A DNA stretch of 64,000 nt from Steroidobacteraceae bacterium (GCA_027531255.1 JAPZRU010000012.1:62001-126000), one strand, 5' to 3'; shown: positions 1 through 9,396, numbered from the stretch's first letter. Program-made: numbers and translations. The notes: generated from the letters alone by a model not told the origin.

Positions 1-40
1 ATCGGCGCGGAGTGTAGCGAAATTCGGCGACGCCGATGCG

Positions 41-829
41 TCAGCGACCGCCGAGCCGGGCGACCGCGAGGCCCGCCAACTCGTAGGCCGCGCTCGAACT
101 GCGCTGGAGCGCCGAAATGCTCGGCAGGACGTCGTGGATCCCGTCGAAGCCGCCCTCGACCGCGCCGACCGGCGCCGGAACGACCTCGAGCCCGGCCGCC
201 TCGAACTCGACCGCGGCGCGCCTCAGGTGCGTCGTGGAGGTCACCAGCACGATGCGCCGGACGCCGGCGTCACGCAGCAGCCGCGCCGACTCGCGGGCGT
301 TCTCGTGCGTATTCCGCGACCGCGTTTCGAGCCAGCGGGGCGCGAGCCCGAAGTCGGCGCGCAGCACGCGGTCCATCGACGCCGACTCCGGTTCCCCGTC
401 GATCACCACCCCGCCCGACAGCAGCAGCGGCAGGCGCGTCGCCCGGACGACCCGCGCCCCATACGCGAGCCGCTCGAGCGTCACGGTCGAGGGCTCGCGT
501 TCGCCGGCCGCGCCGCCGGGCACCGCACGCGTGCCGCCCGCGAGCACCACGACCGCCTGGGCGTCCACGGGCCGTTGCAGATCCAGCGGCGCATGCGGCC
601 CTACGAGCGCCGCGAGGCGATCCGCGACCAGCGGCAGGCACATCGCGAGCAACACACCCACCCCGGCCACGACGATCGACCCGCCGAGCCGCGGCCGCCG
701 GCGCATCAGCCACAGCCCCACGAGCGCGAGCACGAGCGGCCCCGCCGGCGGCAGCAGCCACGACCTCAGGATCACGCGGAGCACGAACAGCGGTTCCACG
801 ACGCGATTGTGCCGCACGGCAGGCGACAC
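41..829 (-). CDS. YdcF/ElyC-like DUF218 membrane protein
   Basis: A 262-residue protein with two hydrophobic segments at its N terminus (about residues 20-42 and 48-70), followed by a soluble DUF218 domain. The domain shows the AVVVLAGGT opening strand, the LLSGG segment and the SRNTHENA motif typical of YdcF/SanA/ElyC proteins. The family is linked to envelope and undecaprenyl-lipid homeostasis, but the chemistry is not settled. The start is GTG at 829. Another in-frame GTG ten codons downstream (799) would still keep both membrane segments, so the exact start is open. No partner gene is obvious; the next gene upstream is 88 bases away on the same strand. Confidence 0.85.
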   Translation of the reverse strand: MSPAVRHNRVVEPLFVLRVILRSWLLPPAGPLVLALVGLWLMRRRPRLGGSIVVAGVGVLLAMCLPLVADRLAALVGPHAPLDLQRPVDAQAVVVLAGGTRAVPGGAAGEREPSTVTLERLAYGARVVRATRLPLLLSGGVVIDGEPESASMDRVLRADFGLAPRWLETRSRNTHENARESARLLRDAGVRRIVLVTSTTHLRRAAVEFEAAGLEVVPAPVGAVEGGFDGIHDVLPSISALQRSSSAAYELAGLAVARLGGR

Positions 830-917
830 CGGCGCACCGCGCCACGCCCATGCCGCCCCCTGATGCAGCAGAACCCGGGCGCGTCCGAAGCGCCGGCAGG
901 CGACTTCGGACCATCGA

Positions 918-1469
918 TCAGGGAATGGAGATGACCTCGGCCCCGATCGGAAACAGTTCCTGGCGCACCTCGTGGACCAGGCCCCATTTCAGCCCCTCGT
1001 CGGGGTCGAGCGTCGTGCGCGACACCATCGCGCGCATCACCTGGCGCGGCGTCTTGCCGGTGTTGGCAGCCACCACCTTCGCGCAGTTCTCCATGTCGAC
1101 GCGCAGGCTCTTCACCAGCTCGACGAGCTTCGGCTCCTCGTAGCTCGCGCCCTGCGAGAAGTTCATCGACACGGGATGCATCAGGAAGCGCGCCTGCGGC
1201 ACCGACAGGCGGCGCCGGCCCCCGCGGTACATGGCGACGCCGATCGAGTCCACGCTGCCGAAATCGTGCGTCGTGACGCTGATCGGCAGGCCCTTCAGGT
1301 AGTTGTAGGCCGTGAGACCCTGGAACACGGAGCTGCCCGAGGTCGAGATCAGCAGCACGACTTCGCGCATGCCGGCAGACAGCCGCTGGTCCACCGCGGA
1401 CATCAGCGTCGAGATGCTGGACTCGTTGACGGGCGAATAGAACTTGACGTACGTGGGATGCAGGTCCAT
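918..1469 (-). CDS. ClpP-like (ClpP/crotonase fold) protein
   Basis: A 183-residue protein with the ClpP fold signature. A SVDSIG segment puts a candidate nucleophile at Ser75, and FLMHPV gives a candidate His98, a spacing close to the Ser-His pair of ClpP. The third residue (Asp) is not evident: the matching stretch near residues 150-160 reads SRTTLDPDEG. The protein ends at the equivalent of the GLV segment that follows the ClpP active site. No clpX or clpA lies nearby, so this is more likely a stand-alone ClpP-like protein than the housekeeping subunit. The ATG start at 1469 is clear. Whether it is proteolytically active cannot be judged from sequence. Confidence 0.82.
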   Translation of the reverse strand: MDLHPTYVKFYSPVNESSISTLMSAVDQRLSAGMREVVLLISTSGSSVFQGLTAYNYLKGLPISVTTHDFGSVDSIGVAMYRGGRRRLSVPQARFLMHPVSMNFSQGASYEEPKLVELVKSLRVDMENCAKVVAANTGKTPRQVMRAMVSRTTLDPDEGLKWGLVHEVRQELFPIGAEVISIP

Positions 1470-1518
1470 CGACGGTCCTTCGTCTCGGGCGCCGGCGTCC
1501 TGCCGGCGCGCGCGTGCG

Positions 1519-2826
1519 TCAGTCGTGCGTCACGCGCACCAGGAAGCCCTTCAGGTACCGGGTCTCTGGAATCGCAGGGTGCACAGGGTGATCCGGCGAC
1601 TGGCCGCCCGTGGCCACCACCTGCGCGAAGCGGCCGAGGTGGCGCGCGGCCTTCTGGATCGCGTCGAGCAGCGCGCCGCTCTCGAGGTGGTACGAGCACG
1701 AGCACGACACCAGCCACCCGTCGCGACCGAGCAGCTGCATGGCGAGCTGGTTCACGCGGCGGTAGGCGGCCTCGCCCTTCGGCGCATCCTTGCGGCGCTT
1801 GATGAAGGCCGGCGGATCGACGACCACGAGGTCGAACTTCTCGCGCGCCGCGTGCAGCGACTCGAGCACCTCGAAGCCGTCGCCCCGTCGCGTCGAGAAA
1901 CCCGCGACGCCGTTGGCGGTCGCGTTGCGCTCGGCATACTCCAGGGCGGTCGCGGAGGAATCCACGCAGACGACCTCGCGGGCACCCCGCGCGCCCGCGC
2001 TCACGCCCCAGCCGCCGACGTAGCTGAAGACGTCCAGCACCCGCTCGGCGCCGCGCGCGAGCCCGAGGAACTGCGCCCGGTTCGCGGCCTGGTCGTAGAA
2101 CCAGCCGGTCTTCTGGCCGCCGGCCAGCGGCGCGGCGAAGCGCAGCCCGGCCTCGACGACCTCGACGCTCTCCGGCACCTCGCCCTGCGGCGACTCGACG
2201 TAGCGCGGCAGGCCTTCGAGCTCGCGGCTGCCACCGTCGTTCTTCCAGACCAGCACTCGCGGCTTCACCACCTTCGCGAGCGCCGCCTCGATCCAGTCGC
2301 GCCGCGCCTCCATGCCGGCCGTGCCGACCTGCACGACGCAGAGATCGCCGTAGCGGTCGATCACGAGGCCGGGCAGTGCGTCCGATTCGCCGTGCACGAG
2401 CCGGTAGTACGGTTCGGCGTAGAGCCGCTTGCGCAGCGCCAGCGCGACCTGCAGACGGTGCACGAACAGCGACTTCGAGGGCCGGTGCGCGGCGTCGCGA
2501 CCGAGGATGCGCGCGGCGATCAGCGAATGCGGGTTGACGTAGGCGTAACCGAGGAACCGGTCGCGATCGGAGTGCAAGGCCACCAGCTGCCCGGGCGCGA
2601 ACTTCGACGGCGGCGAGCGCGCGACGTCGATCTCGTTGCTGAACACCCAGAGATGACCGGCCGCCAGCCGCCGCTCCTCCCGGTGCCGCAGGTACAGGCG
2701 CGCGAGCTCGCCGCCGACGGACGGCTCGGACTCGTGCGCCGAATCACCGGCCGCAACGGCCGCGCGCGTCGCGGCGTCCGGCGTCGCATCCGCCTCGCCG
2801 GTCCCGTGTTCGTCCGCGCTCGTCAT
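1519..2826 (-). CDS. rlmI: Class I rRNA (cytosine-5) methyltransferase, RlmI-like
   Basis: A 435-residue SAM-dependent methyltransferase of the RlmI/RlmK family, which methylates 23S rRNA cytosines (C1962 in E. coli for RlmI). A PUA-like RNA-binding region near residues 45-110 (AGHLWVFSNEID, then LGYAYVNP) precedes the Rossmann domain. That domain has the SAM-binding LDVFSYVGGWG motif, DLVVVDPPAF as the catalytic-pocket motif, and a CSCSYH segment. The ATG at 2826 was chosen over an upstream start at 3051, because the extra 75 residues are arginine-rich, out of family, and would overlap the opposite-strand gene at 2928. The roughly 45-residue acidic N-terminal tail is unusual and may be disordered. 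Confidence 0.9.
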   Translation of the reverse strand: MTSADEHGTGEADATPDAATRAAVAAGDSAHESEPSVGGELARLYLRHREERRLAAGHLWVFSNEIDVARSPPSKFAPGQLVALHSDRDRFLGYAYVNPHSLIAARILGRDAAHRPSKSLFVHRLQVALALRKRLYAEPYYRLVHGESDALPGLVIDRYGDLCVVQVGTAGMEARRDWIEAALAKVVKPRVLVWKNDGGSRELEGLPRYVESPQGEVPESVEVVEAGLRFAAPLAGGQKTGWFYDQAANRAQFLGLARGAERVLDVFSYVGGWGVSAGARGAREVVCVDSSATALEYAERNATANGVAGFSTRRGDGFEVLESLHAAREKFDLVVVDPPAFIKRRKDAPKGEAAYRRVNQLAMQLLGRDGWLVSCSCSYHLESGALLDAIQKAARHLGRFAQVVATGGQSPDHPVHPAIPETRYLKGFLVRVTHD

Positions 2827-2927
2827 CTTGGCTTCACCGTCAGGGCTTCCGACCCGCCGCCGGCATGGCGTATGGTCGCGGGCCCGCATTCTAGCCGACG
2901 GCCCCGCACGGCCCACGGATCTTCGCG

Positions 2928-5036
2928 ATGACCGCAGCACCCGCCGGACCGCGCAACCGGCTCGCCGCAGAGACCAGTCCGTACCTCCTGCAGCACGCGG
3001 CCGACCCGGTCGACTGGTATACGTGGGGGCCGGAGGCGCTCGCGCTCGCACGCCGGCTCGACCGCCCGATCCTGCTGTCGATCGGCTACTCCGCGTGCCA
3101 CTGGTGCCACGTGATGGCGCACGAGTCGTTCGCGGATCCCGCGACCGCCGCGGTCATGAACGCGCTGTTCGTCAACGTCAAGGTCGATCGCGAGGAACGT
3201 CCCGACCTCGACCGCACCTACCAGCTGGCGCACTCGGTGCTGGTCCGCCACGGCGGCGGCTGGCCGCTGACCATGTTCCTCGCGCCCGACGACCTCGCGC
3301 CGTTCTTCGGCGGCACCTACTTCCCGGCGGTCGCGCGCCACGGCCTGCCGGCGTTCCGCGAACTGCTCGAGCGCGTCGCGGACTACTGGCGCGACCAGCG
3401 CGAGGCGATCCGCGTCCAGAACGGCGAGCTGCTAGAGGTGTTCCGTGCGCTGGCCCCGGCGCCGCCGGCCGACGGGCTCGCGCTCGACGCCGCACCGCTC
3501 GATCGCGCGCGCGAACGCCTGCTCGCGAGCTTCGACGCCGAGTGGGGCGGCTTCTCCGCGGCGCCGAAGTTCCCGCAGCCCGGGTTCGTCGAGCGGCTGC
3601 TGCGCCACTGGCACTCGACCGCGAGCGCCGACCTGCCCGATCTGGAGGCGCTGTGGGCCGCGACGCTCACGCTGACGCGGATGGCCGAGGGCGGCCTGTA
3701 CGACCACGTAGGCGGCGGCTTCGCGCGCTACTCCACCGATCGCTGGTGGATGATCCCGCACTTCGAGAAGATGGCGAGCGACAACGGTCGCCTGCTCGCG
3801 CTGTACGCGGACGCCGCGGTCGCGACCGGCGAGCCGCTGTTCAGGCGCGCCGCCGAGGGCACGGCCGGCTGGCTGCTGGGCGCGATGCGGGGCGAGCACG
3901 GGGCGTTCGCGACGAGCCTCGACGCGGACTCCGAGGGCGAGGAAGGCCGCTACTACGCCTGGGATCGCGCGGAACTCGAGCGCGCGCTGGCGCCCAACGA
4001 ATGCGCCGCGCTGAGCCTCCGCTACGGACTCGACGGCACGCCCAACTTCGAGCGCGGGCGCTGGCACCTGCACGCGCACGCGCCGCTCGCGGAGGTCGCG
4101 ACCGCGCTCGGCACCGACGAGGCCGGGGCCGCCTCCCGCATCGACGCGGCGCTCGCACGACTCGCTGCAGCGCGCGCGGCGCGCGTGCCGCCCGGGCGCG
4201 ACGACAAGGTGCTGACCGCCTGGAACGCGCTCGTGATCCGCGGACTCGCGGTCGCGGCCCGCGCCTTCGGGCGCGACGACTGGGAACGGGCGGCGACGGC
4301 GGCGCTCGATGCGCTGCGCGAGCGGGTGTGGCGCGACGGCCGTCTCTACGCGAACTGGAGGGACGGTCGCGTCGGCGCCGCCGCATTCCTCGACGACCAT
4401 GCGTTCCTGCTCGACGCGCTGCTCGCGCTGCTGCAGGTGCGCTGGCGCGCCGCCGACCTCGAATGGGCCGTGTCGCTCGCCGACTCGCTGCTCGAACGCT
4501 TCGAGGACCGCGAGCACGGCGGCTTCTGGTTCACCGCGCACGACGCGGAAACGGTGCTGCGGCGCTCGAAGACCTTCGCCGACGAGGCGCTGCCGTCCGG
4601 CAACGGGGTCGCGGCGCACGCGCTGCAGCGGCTCGGCTGGCTGCTCGGCGAGACCCGTTGGCTCGACGCCGCCGAGCGCACCCTGCGGGCGGGCTGGGAG
4701 CCGCTGACGGAGAGCCACCCGCACGCGCACGGCGCGCTGCTGGCCGCCCTGGAAGAGCGGCTCGCGCCCGCCGAGTTCGTGATCCTGCGCGGCCCGGCGC
4801 ACGAGGTCGCGCGATGGGCGCGCGAACTCGCCTCGCTCTACGCGCCGCGGCGCGTCGTGCTGCCCGTGCCCGACGACGCGACCGGCCTGCCGCCGGCCCT
4901 CGCATCCAAGCATTCGCACGCCGGAGCGCTCGCTTACGTTTGCAAGGGCTCCACCTGCGAGCCGCCGGTCGCTTCGCTCGGGCGCCTCGTGCGCCGGCTG
5001 CGCGACGGTCTGATGCTCGCGGAGCGGGACGACTGA
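2928..5036 (+). CDS. YyaL/DUF255 thioredoxin-fold protein
   Basis: A 702-residue protein of the YyaL/SPATA20 family. The N terminus holds the DUF255 thioredoxin-like domain with the family hallmark NPVDWY-like segment (here DPVDWY) and a CxxC motif in SACHWCHVM. The rest is a long six-hairpin-glycosidase-like helical region, containing EKMASDNG and [11 protein letters not shown]. Length agrees with the family norm of 650-700. The biochemical role is unknown in bacteria; redox or sugar-related functions have been proposed for relatives. It is divergent from the RlmI-like gene with a 101-base gap. ATG at 2928. Confidence 0.9.
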   Translation: MTAAPAGPRNRLAAETSPYLLQHAADPVDWYTWGPEALALARRLDRPILLSIGYSACHWCHVMAHESFADPATAAVMNALFVNVKVDREERPDLDRTYQLAHSVLVRHGGGWPLTMFLAPDDLAPFFGGTYFPAVARHGLPAFRELLERVADYWRDQREAIRVQNGELLEVFRALAPAPPADGLALDAAPLDRARERLLASFDAEWGGFSAAPKFPQPGFVERLLRHWHSTASADLPDLEALWAATLTLTRMAEGGLYDHVGGGFARYSTDRWWMIPHFEKMASDNGRLLALYADAAVATGEPLFRRAAEGTAGWLLGAMRGEHGAFATSLDADSEGEEGRYYAWDRAELERALAPNECAALSLRYGLDGTPNFERGRWHLHAHAPLAEVATALGTDEAGAASRIDAALARLAAARAARVPPGRDDKVLTAWNALVIRGLAVAARAFGRDDWERAATAALDALRERVWRDGRLYANWRDGRVGAAAFLDDHAFLLDALLALLQVRWRAADLEWAVSLADSLLERFEDREHGGFWFTAHDAETVLRRSKTFADEALPSGNGVAAHALQRLGWLLGETRWLDAAERTLRAGWEPLTESHPHAHGALLAALEERLAPAEFVILRGPAHEVARWARELASLYAPRRVVLPVPDDATGLPPALASKHSHAGALAYVCKGSTCEPPVASLGRLVRRLRDGLMLAERDD

Positions 5037-5109
5037 CGCGACGCCCGGCCGGTACCGGCACGCGGAGAGCCCGCCGCCGAGGATCTGCCGCCCATGCTCT
5101 GGACCGCGC

Positions 5110-5240
5110 GCGCAGGTCGAACTGTTCGGCGCCGACCGCGCGCGGTGCCGGCGCGTGTCGCTGCGGAAGTGGCTGCGACGGCCGCTCGACGAACGGCTGG
5201 TGGACCGGATGGCGGCGTGGCTGCGCAGCCAGCTCCGATC
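5110..5240 (+). pseudogene. Possible C-terminal remnant of a cardiolipin-synthase-like gene
   Basis: Between two convergent genes, the plus-strand frame beginning near 5110 reads QVELFGADRAR, then SLRKWLRRPLDERLVDRMAA. This resembles the W-x-RRP-x5-L tail that ends many cardiolipin synthases and related PLD-family proteins. No upstream HKD domain exists, and the frame has no stop where the family would end; it runs on through the antisense of the TonB receptor gene. If real, it is a decayed 3' fragment overwritten by its neighbour. The evidence is a short similarity recognised by eye, so confidence is low. Confidence 0.3.
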
Positions 5241-5245
5241 GCCGC

Positions 5246-7636
5246 TCAACGCCACTTCCAGCGCAGTCCGATCTGGGGCACGAAACGCGGCCACGTCTCG
5301 TCCTCGCGCGACAGCAGGTAGGCTCCCGGCCCGCCCGATACGGTGTAGTCGCGACAGCACGGGTTGCGTCGGCCCGTGGCGTTGGTCAGCTCGACGAAGC
5401 CGAGCAGCTCACCCGAGGCGCGCGACCAGCGACGGCTCCCGCGCAGGTCGAGGCTGCCGAAAGCGGCGAGACGCTCGCCGTTCGCCGGTCCGTAGCTCGC
5501 GGCACCGGTGGCCCGGTCGATCGTCAGCCGCGTGGTCCGCCAGCCCTGGCGCAGCGTGAGGGCCGCGGAGGCTTCCCAGAGCCCGCGACTCCAGTCGAAT
5601 CCGGCAGCGAATGCATGCCGCTGGTCCCAGGCGCGAGGCACCCGGCGCTCGTCGATCCGATCGACGGCCTCGGCCAGCGTGTACGAGAACCACCAGCGTG
5701 CGGGAGCGGCGTCCGGCGCGGAGAGCAGGACCTCGAGACCGCGGGCGGTCGCGGACGTCGGCGCCACGCGCTGCCGGTCCCAGCGGAGTTCCGGCAGCAC
5801 GGCCAGCGGATCGAGGCGATTCTCGTAGCGGGGCGCGGATCGCGCATAGCGCTTGCGGTGGGCCTCGACGCGCAGGCGCACGCGCGCGAAGTCGCGTTCG
5901 AGGCCGACGATCGCGTGATCGGCACGCTGGGCGCCATGCCACTCGCGCTCCCCGTCCTCGACCGCGAGCTCGTCGAGAGCCTGGAACTGGTGGTAGCGCC
6001 CGAGGCTGCCCCGCAGACGCCAGCCGTCGCCGAGTTCCCACAGCAGCCCGAGGCGTGGCTCGGTGACGCGGTCGCCGGCGTCGCCGGACTGCACCGCGTG
6101 ACGCACGCCCGCCTCGAGACCCAGCGCCGCCGCCGGCGCCCAGCGCACGGTCGCGTAGGCCGTCCAGCGCCTGGCCGCGCCGTCGAGCACCGCCTGCCGG
6201 GCCCAGGCGACGGCAGGACTGGCCGGGAACGGCGTGCCCGCGTCGAACGCCACTTCGCCGGCGTACCGGAGTTCGGCGTCCATGCGCTCCGTCGCGACCC
6301 CGGCTCTAGCCCGGAACGGTCCGGGATCCCAGTCCGCGTCGAACTGCAGCGACCAGGCGCCGTAGGTGCGCTCGTCGTCGACGCGGCCGCGCCGTCCCTC
6401 TTCCGTCACGACGCCGCGCCGGACGGACTCGACGTCGGTGTGCGACGCGAGCGCCGAGAGTTGCAGCGAGGAAGACGCGTGATGGGTCAGCGTCGCCCAG
6501 GCGTAGCCGTTTCCGTAGGCCGCGCGAGCGCGCTCGCGCCGGTCGCCGATCGTGATGTCGTCGTGACCGCGGAGCACTCGGAACTCGAGCACCGTCGCAG
6601 GCGCGAGGCTCCAGCGAACCCGGCCGAAGGCGTCGCCGTAATCGGGTTCGCCGATCGCAGAGCCGGCGAGTTCGGTCAGAGCGCCGACGTAGCTGCGCCG
6701 ACCGAGTACGAACCAGTCGCCGCGGTCGCCCGCGAGGGCGCCGGCGGCGAGCGCGTGGGCATGGAAGAGGCTGGCGCCGAGTTCGCGCTCGCGCTCCACG
6801 GTTCGCGTGCGCGCGTCCGCGACGGCGCTCAGGCTGTCGCCATAGGCGGCGGTGAAGCCGCCCGTCCAGACGTCCATCGTGCCGACGGCACGCGCATCGA
6901 GCACGCTCACCGGGCTCAGGAAGTTGCGCAGGTGGAACGGGGCGTGCAAGGCGAGCCCGTCGAGCACGACGAGCGTCTCGCGCGCTTCGCCGCCACGGAT
7001 GTGCGCGAGACCGGAGAGACCGTCGGACGCAGTGCCCGGCAATCGGTGCACCGCGCGCAGCGGTTCGTCACCCAGTGCGGGCAGGCGCTCGACCTGCGCC
7101 GAGGTGAGGAACACGTGGCTGCCGTCGTCCGGGGCCGCGAAGCCGTAGCGGCTCGCCGTCACGACGACGGGTTCGACCTCGCCGCTCGGTGGCATCGTCG
7201 GCGCGGCCGACGGGTCCGGTGGCGGCTTCGGAGCGCGGACCACGGCGTAGGTGCCCTCCACGATCCGCTGCAGCGCCAGCCCGTGCGGCGCCAGGAGCGC
7301 GGCGATTCGCGCCGCGGCATCGCCGGCCGCCGGTTCCGCCAGCACGCGGAGCGACGGCGGCACGATCTCGGCGTTGTAGATCAACCGGAAGGCGGGGCCG
7401 GTGGCCTCAACGAGCACGTCCGCCAGACGACGGCCGACGATCGAATGCGACCCGGGAGCCGCCGAGGGGGCCGCCGCGGCGACGCGGGCACGCTCGGATG
7501 TCGCGGGCAGTGCGGCGCCCGCAGGCAAGGCCAACACTGTCCCCGCGAGGCAGGCCGTCAGGATACCGGCGCACGCCGCGGGATGGAGATCGATGACGGG
7601 ACACCGGCGACGGGTCGACGACCGACCCGCCCCGAT
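5246..7636 (-). CDS. TonB-dependent receptor with STN domain (FecA-type)
   Basis: An outer-membrane TonB-dependent receptor, the third gene of an ECF sigma-FecR-receptor signalling set. It has an STN signalling domain (about the first 60 residues after the signal peptide), a TonB-box-like VEPVVVTASR, a plug (IRGGEARETLVVLDG) and a beta barrel ending IGLRWKWR, which lacks the usual terminal Phe. The first conventional start is GTG at 7537, which would cut the signal peptide in half. The frame stays open upstream and encodes three arginines followed by a hydrophobic stretch, but contains no ATG, GTG or TTG. ATC at 7636 lies one base after the fecR stop and 9 bases after GGAG, so it is taken as the likely start (796 residues). 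The substrate is unknown. Confidence 0.85.
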   Translation of the reverse strand: MGAGRSSTRRRCPVIDLHPAACAGILTACLAGTVLALPAGAALPATSERARVAAAAPSAAPGSHSIVGRRLADVLVEATGPAFRLIYNAEIVPPSLRVLAEPAAGDAAARIAALLAPHGLALQRIVEGTYAVVRAPKPPPDPSAAPTMPPSGEVEPVVVTASRYGFAAPDDGSHVFLTSAQVERLPALGDEPLRAVHRLPGTASDGLSGLAHIRGGEARETLVVLDGLALHAPFHLRNFLSPVSVLDARAVGTMDVWTGGFTAAYGDSLSAVADARTRTVERERELGASLFHAHALAAGALAGDRGDWFVLGRRSYVGALTELAGSAIGEPDYGDAFGRVRWSLAPATVLEFRVLRGHDDITIGDRRERARAAYGNGYAWATLTHHASSSLQLSALASHTDVESVRRGVVTEEGRRGRVDDERTYGAWSLQFDADWDPGPFRARAGVATERMDAELRYAGEVAFDAGTPFPASPAVAWARQAVLDGAARRWTAYATVRWAPAAALGLEAGVRHAVQSGDAGDRVTEPRLGLLWELGDGWRLRGSLGRYHQFQALDELAVEDGEREWHGAQRADHAIVGLERDFARVRLRVEAHRKRYARSAPRYENRLDPLAVLPELRWDRQRVAPTSATARGLEVLLSAPDAAPARWWFSYTLAEAVDRIDERRVPRAWDQRHAFAAGFDWSRGLWEASAALTLRQGWRTTRLTIDRATGAASYGPANGERLAAFGSLDLRGSRRWSRASGELLGFVELTNATGRRNPCCRDYTVSGGPGAYLLSREDETWPRFVPQIGLRWKWR

Positions 7637-7637
7637 C

Positions 7638-8636
7638 TTAACGGACTCCGCCGCGACCGGCGTCGCGCAGGTCGACGACGAGTTCGGCGCCGTCCGTACG
7701 CGACTCGAAGCGCGTGGTCGCGAGCACGGCGCGGAGCGCGAGATCGGGCGGTAGTCCCTCGATGGAACCCTTCAAGACGAGCTCTCCGGCGGCGGATCCG
7801 GCCGCGGGCGTCGCGTAGCGCACCCGACGGCCGCTCTCCCGCGCGGCCCACTCGACGAACTCCGCGAGACGGCGACCGTCGATCTCGAACCCCGGCGCGA
7901 GGGCGTCGCTCCACGCCCAGTCGGCGCCGTAGGTCGGTACGGGCGAGCGCACCGCCACACCCCGGCCATCCACCGCGAGCCGCTCGCCGGCCGTCGCGAC
8001 CACCGCGCCCGCGCCGCCGTCGAATGCAACGCGCCCGTCGCGAACGTCGATCCGCAGCCCGTCGTCGATCACGCGCACGGCGTAACGAGTGCCGAGGTGC
8101 CGGACCAGGCCTTGCGATGTCTCTACGAAGGGTGCGACCCGTGTAGCGTCGCCATCCAGGTAGACCGCTCCGCGCTCGAGAACGACCCGGTTCTCCCCGA
8201 GGCGCAGCTCCGAGCCGCCGGCGACGCGCAACTGGGCGCCGCCGTTCCAGGCCAGAACGGCGCCGCCACCGGGCGCCGCCACGAGCAGCGTTTCGCGCGC
8301 CAACGGCGCGCCGGCAGCCACCGGGCCGGCGGAGGTCCTGAGATCGCGCGCGCTGACCACGGTGGCCACCGTCGGGTCGGCGACCGGGGTGCGAGGCACG
8401 GGCGAGAGCAGTCCGACGCCGACCGCCACCGCCGCGCTGGCAGCCGCCAGCATCGCGGCGGCCCACCGGCGGCGGCGCGCACCGCCCCGGGCCGCCACGG
8501 TTGCCGACCATTCCGCGTGCACCGCCGCCCGCACCGCCGCTTCCGCATCGGCCGGCGGCCGCTCGCGTGGGCCCGCGGCCCGCAGCAGCGCAGCGACGGT
8601 CGTCTCGTCGTCTTCGTCTCGGCCCTGGTTACCCAC
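7638..8636 (-). CDS. FecR-family anti-sigma factor/signal transducer
   Basis: A 332-residue FecR-type inner-membrane protein. An N-terminal cytoplasmic region of about 57 residues contacts the sigma factor; one membrane segment follows at about 58-80; the periplasmic FecR domain then spans about 95-215. The C terminus (EIDGRRLAEFVEWAARES to about 325) has the layout of a secretin/TonB short N-terminal domain, which in such systems docks with the receptor. It starts with GTG at 8636, 18 bases after the ECF sigma stop, and its TAA is separated by one base from the proposed receptor start. The family normally relays ligand occupancy of the receptor to the ECF sigma factor. Confidence 0.9.
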   Translation of the reverse strand: MGNQGRDEDDETTVAALLRAAGPRERPPADAEAAVRAAVHAEWSATVAARGGARRRRWAAAMLAAASAAVAVGVGLLSPVPRTPVADPTVATVVSARDLRTSAGPVAAGAPLARETLLVAAPGGGAVLAWNGGAQLRVAGGSELRLGENRVVLERGAVYLDGDATRVAPFVETSQGLVRHLGTRYAVRVIDDGLRIDVRDGRVAFDGGAGAVVATAGERLAVDGRGVAVRSPVPTYGADWAWSDALAPGFEIDGRRLAEFVEWAARESGRRVRYATPAAGSAAGELVLKGSIEGLPPDLALRAVLATTRFESRTDGAELVVDLRDAGRGGVR

Positions 8637-8654
8637 GACTGCAACCCCCGCGCC

Positions 8655-9290
8655 TCATCGCAGCGTCCCCAACAGGTCGCCCGCCTCGGCGCCGAACACG
8701 GTTTCGATGGCCTCGCGGAACGCCACCCGCGCGCGCGCCAGCAGCGACTGCGCGGCGGTGTGGCCGATGCCGAGCCGCTCCCCGATCTCCTCGACCGAAC
8801 GTTCCTCGACGTACTTCCATTCGAGGGCATCTCCATAGCGCGAAGGCAGCCGGTCCAGCACGCTGCGGATCAGCGCGCGCACCTGCTCGGCGCCATGCAG
8901 GCGCGCCGGTTCGTGCTCCGGTGGTGCCTCGATCGACTCCAGTGCGGCACGCACGTCGGCGGAATCGTCGATCGCGACGACGCGGGCGCCGTGCCGACGT
9001 TCGGCACGGACGTGGTCCGCGATCCGGCTGCGGCAGATTCGGCACAGCCACGTGTACAGGGCGGCCTCGCCGCGGAACTCCGCCAGTCGACGCATCGCCT
9101 GCGTCAGCGTCGCCTGGACCACGTCGCGGGCCGCTTCGCGGTCACGACCGAGCCGCGGCAACGCGAAGCGGTAGAGCCGCGGGAACTGGGCATCGAAGAA
9201 CGCCGCGAATGCGCGTTCGTCGCCCGCCAGCATCCGGCGTACCAGTTCCGCCTCGTCGCTCAATGGGTGGGTCCCTGTGGTCACCCCCAT
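8655..9290 (-). CDS. ECF-type RNA polymerase sigma factor
   Basis: A 211-residue sigma-70-family extracytoplasmic function factor. Region 2 holds the AARDVVQATLTQAM and EFRGEAALYTWLCRICRSRIAD segments that bind core polymerase and the -10 element. Region 4 holds the RYGDALEWKYVEERSVEEIGERLGIG helix-turn-helix for the -35 element. It starts the minus-strand sigma-FecR-receptor operon and is divergent, by 135 bases, from the hemolysin-ligase operon. An AGAACTTT sequence at 9354-9361 in that gap resembles an ECF -35, but no matching -10 was found. Ligand and regulon are unknown; the divergent operon is the obvious first candidate target. Confidence 0.92.
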   Translation of the reverse strand: MGVTTGTHPLSDEAELVRRMLAGDERAFAAFFDAQFPRLYRFALPRLGRDREAARDVVQATLTQAMRRLAEFRGEAALYTWLCRICRSRIADHVRAERRHGARVVAIDDSADVRAALESIEAPPEHEPARLHGAEQVRALIRSVLDRLPSRYGDALEWKYVEERSVEEIGERLGIGHTAAQSLLARARVAFREAIETVFGAEAGDLLGTLR

Positions 9291-9310
9291 TAGACGCCGG
9301 TACCGGCGCA

Positions 9311-9396
9311 GATCAATCGCGGCTGCCGAAGACTCTCCCTCGGCAGCCCGCCGAGAACTTTATTTGCGGGCCGCGCGATTGATCCGGACGCGTCCG
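9311..9396. promoter_or_regulatory. Nested inverted repeats in the divergent promoter region
   Basis: The gap between the ECF sigma gene and the hemolysin operon holds three symmetric elements. An 11-bp perfect pair is GATCAATCGCG at 9311-9321 with CGCGATTGATC at 9374-9384. Inside it a 9-bp perfect pair is GGCTGCCGA at 9321-9329 with TCGGCAGCC at 9340-9348. Beside it a 12-bp perfect palindrome, CGGACGCGTCCG, lies at 9385-9396. AGAACTTT (9354-9361) sits between the outer arms. These may be operators or RNA structure; no known binding site was recognised. Confidence 0.6.

Noticed and set aside
918..1469. Housekeeping ClpP
   Set aside because: The catalytic Asp region differs and no clpX is adjacent, so only a ClpP-like label is given.
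1519..3051. Longer RlmI-like start at 3051
   Set aside because: The added 75 residues are low complexity and would overlap the divergent YyaL-like gene; ATG 2826 fits the family.
2828..8146. A 1772-codon open frame on the plus strand
   Set aside because: It is the antisense or shifted shadow of the YyaL-like, TonB receptor and FecR genes. Composition is Arg/Ala/Pro-rich with no domain, as expected from very high GC.
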